The notes under the pieces: generated by a model | Seen by the model: the letters and a program-made list of their open reading frames with translations, nothing else | Database searches by the model: none | Told to the model about the DNA's origin: nothing | DNA from: Geosiphon pyriformis | Lineage: Eukaryota > Glomeromycota > Glomeromycetes > Archaeosporales > Geosiphonaceae | Assembly (NCBI GenBank): GCA_016748015.1 | Contig: JAAOMT010000436.1 | Span: 816,033-880,032, forward strand | DNA length: 64,000 nt | Direction: 5' to 3' | Position numbers and translations under genes: made by a program | Part shown: positions 59,661 to 64,000 of the stretch, piece by piece | How the letters are laid out: every line of letters begins with the position of its first letter | How positions within the stretch are numbered: position 1 is the stretch's first letter

Positions 59661-60602
59661 CATGAAATTACCCTTATAATTCTTATCATTAATTAGCATT
59701 TTAAATTATTACTTATTACATTAGCAAAATATCCGAAATTATCATTTAATTAATAATCCAATTTGTACATAACACAAATGTAACCTAATTGCAATAATCA
59801 ATCATGCAATACCCTGAACTATGTGACATTTAAAAAGTTCGCCAAAATTTGTAGAAATTTGCCAAAATAATTGATAGTTTACTGAAATATTTAATAATTT
59901 ACAGAAATAACTTGTAGTTTGCCGAAATGTATCTCTAGTTCAGCAAAATTAAAAAAAATAGCAAAGTTCAAGTTCATAGAATAGTGTTATGACAAGTTGT
60001 ATAAAAGAAGAGCTTCTTTCTTCAAGAAAATATATCTTACTTCAGATTTTACAATTAGAATCATCCTTTACACACAAAAACGAAATAAATATCAAATAAT
60101 TTATAAAATCAAATCTTTAATTATTTCCCTTTTGAAATTAACCAATTCCTGCTAAACAGTTTTGAAATTGATTAGCTACCAATTTTAGTAAACTGTTAGT
60201 GATTCTAGGCCTGGATAGAAAACGTTTTTCTTGACAAAATTCTATTTCTTTTAAAATTCTTTTATTTTCTTTCTTTTATTTTTTTATTATAATCATTAGG
60301 GTAACCTACAGACGAGATTCCTGTAAAAGAGTTGACTTTCACAGCAAAGTAACTACACATTTTTAGTAAGCTTCTAGATAAGTAATTCCTGGAAAAGAGT
60401 TGACATTTACTACAATGTAACTTTATAAAGTAACTGACATAGAATTGGCCATTCTATTTATAAGCCCAGCAGTTCAAATTATAGGAGATAATTTGAAGAT
60501 AAATTCAGTTATTGGAGGTTCAAACACTTCTCATAATCGTGAATTAACAGCATTACAACAAACATACAAGAGCTAAGAAGAGACCAAAAACCTCTGGTAA
60601 CA
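59629..60602 (+). repeat. 3' LTR of element B
   Basis: 974 bp, begins TATTACCAGAC (the usual TG is TA here) and ends TCTGGTAACA. Differs from the 5' LTR by scattered, mostly transition, substitutions. TATA-like site GTATAAAAG at about 59999. Confidence 0.93.
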
Positions 60603-61550
60603 CTAGAGATTTTTGGTCTCTTTTCTCGAATGTTGTTAATGTTGATTTGCTGTGAATTCATGTTTTCAGGAAGTAGTTGGACCTCCAGTAACTGAATTTA
60701 TCTTCAAATTATCTCCTATAATTTGAACTGTTGGACTTATAAGTGGAATGGCCAATTCCGTGCCAGTTGCTTTATGTAGTTAAGTTGTAGTAAATGTCAA
60801 TTTTTTCTCAGAAATTGCTTGTCTGAAAGCTCACTAAAAATGTGTAGTTATTTTGCTGTAAAAGTCAACTTTTCTACAGAAATCTTGTCTGTAGGCTACC
60901 CTAATAATTGTAATAAGAAAAGAAAAGAAAAATAAAAGAAATGTAAAAGAAATAGGATTTTATTAAGAGAAACGTTTTCTATCCAGGTCTGGAGTTACTA
61001 ACAGTTTACTGAAATTGGTAGCTAATCAATTTCGAAATGTTAGTTGGATTTTGGGGATTTTTCAAGTACAATATTTAAAGAATTTGGTTTTTCAAATTAT
61101 TTGATATTTATTTTTTTTTGTGTGTGTAGGAATAGTTCTAAGTGATAAATCTAAAGTAAGATACATTTTCTCGAAGAGAGAAGCTCTTTTTTTATACAAC
61201 TTGTCATAACACTATTCTATAAACTTGAACTTTGCTATTTTCTACAATTTTATTGAACTAAAGATACATTTCAGCAAACTACAAATTATTTTTGCAAACT
61301 ATTAGATATTTTGGTGAACTATCAATTATTTCTACAAATTTCTACATATTTTGGGGTATTGTATGATTAATCATTGCACTTAGGTTACATTTGTGTTATG
61401 TACAAATTGGGTTATTAATTAAATGATAATTTTGAACATTTTGCTAAATGTAATAAGTAATAATTTAAAACAATAATATATACTAATTAATGGTAAGAAT
61501 TATAAGAGTAATTTCATGCTAAACAATATCTCTAATTTCATCTGGTAATA
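60603..61550 (-). repeat. Main part of the 5' LTR of element A
   Basis: Continues the LTR tip at 50714-50722 after B: CTAG (duplicated) then AGATTTTTGGTCTC, and ends TCTGGTAATA at 61550. Same orientation and content as the LTR at 41801-42780. In the 20-bp array one unit is missing. Confidence 0.93.
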
Positions 61551-61554
61551 TTGC

Positions 61555-62750
61555 CAATACCATCAGGATTTTGATCTCTGCCACCTCAACCAGATTTCGG
61601 AACAGCGAGTCCATGAGAAATCACTGAATCAAAAGAAAAACAAGAAAAAGAGGAAGAAGAATCTGAAGATCAAGAATTTATCTACCAGAACTTGAACATG
61701 GAAAACTTGGAAATTGAAACCCTGAACTTTCAAACTCAGCAAAATCCAACTTTAGAAAATCCGGAAATTGAAACTCCAAATATTTAGACACTGCCAACTC
61801 AGGATAATTGAAACCCCAAAACAATCAATCAACAACACTTATCTCCAATAATTGTGATCAATCTATTACCAGCTTCACCAAATGCTGAACAACAACAACA
61901 GCCACAACCACTATCTTAAAAAAATCAGCAGCAATCACAACAACAACCAATGGCTTATGTTCTAATTACCAAAATCAAAAAATTTACCAGTAAAGAGGAC
62001 GACACTCAAGTATGGCTCAATGATATAGAAAAAGCCATCACAGCTAATGGATGGAACAATGACAGAGCCCTTCAAGCAATTTTCTATTTTTTACAAGATA
62101 CTGCCAACTTGTGGTATCAGAGTTTAGCCGTTAAACCTCAAACATTCTAGGAATTCAAAACTGCATTTTTGAGATATTTCAGTAATAATAACAGTATTAA
62201 TCACTTAGCCAACACCTTTATCACAATTAAACAAGAAGAAACTGAAGCAGTTACCACTTACTTGGGACGTTTTTACAGAAATTTATGCCAAATTCAAGCA
62301 ATTCAAGCTGACTATTTTACCATGCCTCAGATTCTAAACCAGTTCATCCATGGGCTACATAGTAGCCTTTTCCAGTGCATATGTTCAATGCACCCATAAA
62401 CTCTCCAAAATGCCATTATGAATGCCAGAGATTTTGAATTAGCAGAACTTGAAGCAAGTCATGCCCAAGCTGTTAATCTAGTGATGAATGGATCATCTGA
62501 ATTGAATTCCAAATTGAAACAATTCAGTAATTCAATTAATCAAAAATTGGAAGGATATTTAGCTGACAATAGTGCAATTTATCAATTACTACAACGATGC
62601 AATAATTCAGGAAACATAAATCATTTCCAAAATCAGACACATCTATCATTATCTCCAAATCAGTCATGGCAACAAGAGACATGTGTCTGCCATAACTGTG
62701 GTAAATAAGGCCACATTAGAGCTGACTGCCAATTTTATAATAATAACTAA
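61555..62750 (+). pseudogene. Element D gag, 3' part, with CCHC knuckle
   Basis: Continues the frame broken at 41800. A Glu-rich and Gln/Pro-rich linker holds several TGA/TAG stops. The capsid-like block is open 61950-62150 (DDTQVWLNDIEKAITANGWN, ALQAIFYFLQDTANLWYQSL) and continues after TAG (FLRYFSNNNSINHLANTFIT, TYLGRFYRNLCQIQAIQADY). Then a CCHC knuckle CHNCGK-GHIRADC (62691-62732) with a TAA inside. It corresponds in order to the Gag block of B but is clearly a different family. Confidence 0.82.
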
Positions 62751-64000
62751 TGATCGGGAAATCAATATTGAAACCCTGATTGCCAGTTTCCAATTCCAAG
62801 TTACCAATCCAATCCAGTCCCATATCAACCAACTTACTTGCCAATGATGCAACAGCCAGTATATTAACCACCTGTATATCAATCTCCAGTTTATCAACCA
62901 CAGCCACTGATAATATATCAATCACCACAACCACAAATAATTTATCAGACATCCACAATTCAAACACTGCTATCAAACCCAGCTCAAATAACATCAGAAA
63001 ACCCCAGATCGAGAGTCACCTAAAACTGGAGATCGGCAATGGTTGTTTACTAACCAATTCCCAATTCATCCAACCAGCCATCAGAATCACAACAACAGAG
63101 TTCAGGAACCAGGTATACTCAAAACCCGAGTTCTTAGAACTATTTAAGTCTTTTGGCTATCTTAAAAGACACCTCACCCAACACTCAGGAACCCAAACAG
63201 AAGCAATCACTTACCAATATTCTGTCAGCCACTGTCATGGAAAATGAGTCTCTAGCAGCTATATTTCCTTTCAAAATTGAGGAACTGACAGAAACCCCTT
63301 TGTTCAATAGAGCTGTACTTGAGGAAAAACCTATCATGGCAATATACACAGATGCCAAAATTGATGGTCAGTCTATCAAACTGATCCTAGATAGTGGATC
63401 AGCTGGCAGTATTATCACAAGACAGCTCATAGACCAATTAAGTTACTGAGTTAATTGAACTGCCAGTGCAAGGATAATCACCACTGATCGAGCCACCAAG
63501 ACTCCAATTGGTGAAATAGATAACTTGCCCATAGAAATAAATGGCATCACCATACCAATCAAGATATTAGTTATAGAAGCCACTCAATACCAAGCACTGG
63601 TGGGTAATGATTGGCTGTTCAAAATCAATGCAACACTTGATTGGAACACTCAAGAGCTCCAGCTTAGCCAGAACAGACAACACATACGTGTACCAGCCAT
63701 GTGTGGCCATTTCAAACCTATTACCACGCCATCAGCTTCACTTATTGAATTTAAAGAAAAAAAAGAGAAACCTATTTGGAAAGCATATTAAGTTTCTTGG
63801 GCTGATGAAGACCACAATGAGCTACCACTAATACTTTCTTGGGATGACAAGAGAAAAGGGAAGGAAAACAAAGAACTTACTTGAAATACCAACCAAAACT
63901 GGGAAACTGATAATAACCAAGACAAACCAGCAAACTGGGAGTGGGAAGAAATTGATAAGGAAAAGGGAAAAGAGAAAAAAGAAGAAACCAATCTCATCAG
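62751..64000 (+). pseudogene. Element D protease region, running off the window
   Basis: A Gln/Pro/Tyr-rich linker to about 63170. The protease is open 63153-63449: AAIFPFKIEELTETPLFN, IKLILDSGSAGSIITRQLID with the catalytic D-S-G intact. A TGA follows; then PIGEIDNLPIEINGITIPI, YQALVGNDWLFKINATLDWN and VPAMCGHF, open to 63791. After a TAA come acidic/Lys-rich residues to the window end. RT, integrase and the 3' LTR lie beyond. Confidence 0.82.

Larger units (their letters stand above)
50723..60602 (+). mobile_element. Gypsy element B (plus strand), complete with both LTRs
   Basis: About 9.88 kb. LTRs 50723-51695 and 59629-60602, target duplication CTAG on each side (50719-50722, 60603-60606). 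It sits inside the 5' LTR of A. Internal order: primer site, gag, protease, Cys-rich module, dUTPase, RT, RNase H, integrase, pol tail, ORF3, polypurine tract. It carries TGA/TAG stops and a one-base deletion in RT near 56330, so it is not autonomous now. Confidence 0.95.
41801..61550 (-). mobile_element. Gypsy element A (minus strand), split by element B
   Basis: Full-length Ty3/gypsy-type element. The 3' LTR is 41801-42780, the internal region about 42781-50712. The 5' LTR is 50714-50722 plus 60603-61550, interrupted by B. Target duplication TCGC (41797-41800) and TTGC (61551-61554), one C-to-T difference at a CpG. Gene order on minus: gag, protease, Cys-rich module, dUTPase, RT, RNase H, integrase, pol tail, ORF3. 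Broken by several in-frame TGA/TAG/TAA but with few indels. Confidence 0.92.

Noticed and set aside
60603-61550. A separate solo LTR to the right of B
   Set aside because: Its first bases continue the broken 5' LTR of A across the CTAG duplication, so it belongs to A.

Overview
This looks like nuclear DNA of an arbuscular mycorrhizal fungus (Glomeromycotina, probably Rhizophagus or a relative). The evidence is extreme AT content, many short GT-AG introns of about 60-110 nt, typical fungal housekeeping genes, and LINE and Ty3/gypsy families of a kind I associate with that group. The species call is an inference and was not tested by any search.

Layout: 1-2.4 kb holds a tandem duplication carrying two small secreted-protein genes with the same signal peptide but different mature parts. 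At 2.56-5.29 kb (minus) is a ten-exon vezatin/Inp2-type myosin-binding membrane protein. At 7.32-10.22 kb (plus) is an eight-exon mitochondrial FAD glycerol-3-phosphate dehydrogenase (GUT2). From 10.2 to 21.6 kb is a very AT-rich graveyard with two fossils of one LINE ORF1 family, a fossil gypsy pol plus third ORF, and a fossil LTR. At 21.9-22.4 kb is MGR2/ROMO1 (TIM23 translocase). At 24.8-29.7 kb (minus) is DNA ligase IV, divergent across about 450 bp from an ectonucleotide pyrophosphatase/phosphodiesterase (30.1-31.9 kb, plus). An internally deleted Tc1-like element (32.0-32.6 kb) follows, then a ten-exon hypothetical gene (32.7-35.8 kb, minus) whose first intron holds a 65-bp minisatellite with an assembly gap.

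From 38.3 kb to the right end the window is a nested stack of retroelements whose order can be read from the junctions. A LINE (minus, 38.3-40.3 kb) is cut by gypsy element D (plus, from 40,311). D is cut inside gag by gypsy element A (minus, 41,801-61,550), and A is cut inside its own 5' LTR by gypsy element B (plus, 50,723-60,602). B has a perfect CTAG duplication, and A has TCGC/TTGC. With A removed, the reading frame of D gag rejoins exactly.

The most unusual content is the A/B family. Between protease and reverse transcriptase it carries a Cys-rich module and a dUTPase domain with all five motifs recognisable. Downstream of pol it has a third ORF of exactly 720 nt in both copies, which runs through the polypurine tract into the 3' LTR. 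Its LTRs carry an array with exact 20-bp spacing. Both copies are damaged by CGA-to-TGA and CAG-to-TAG changes and have Asn in place of catalytic Asp in protease, RT and integrase, while the dUTPase Asp is kept. The single-copy genes to the left appear intact.
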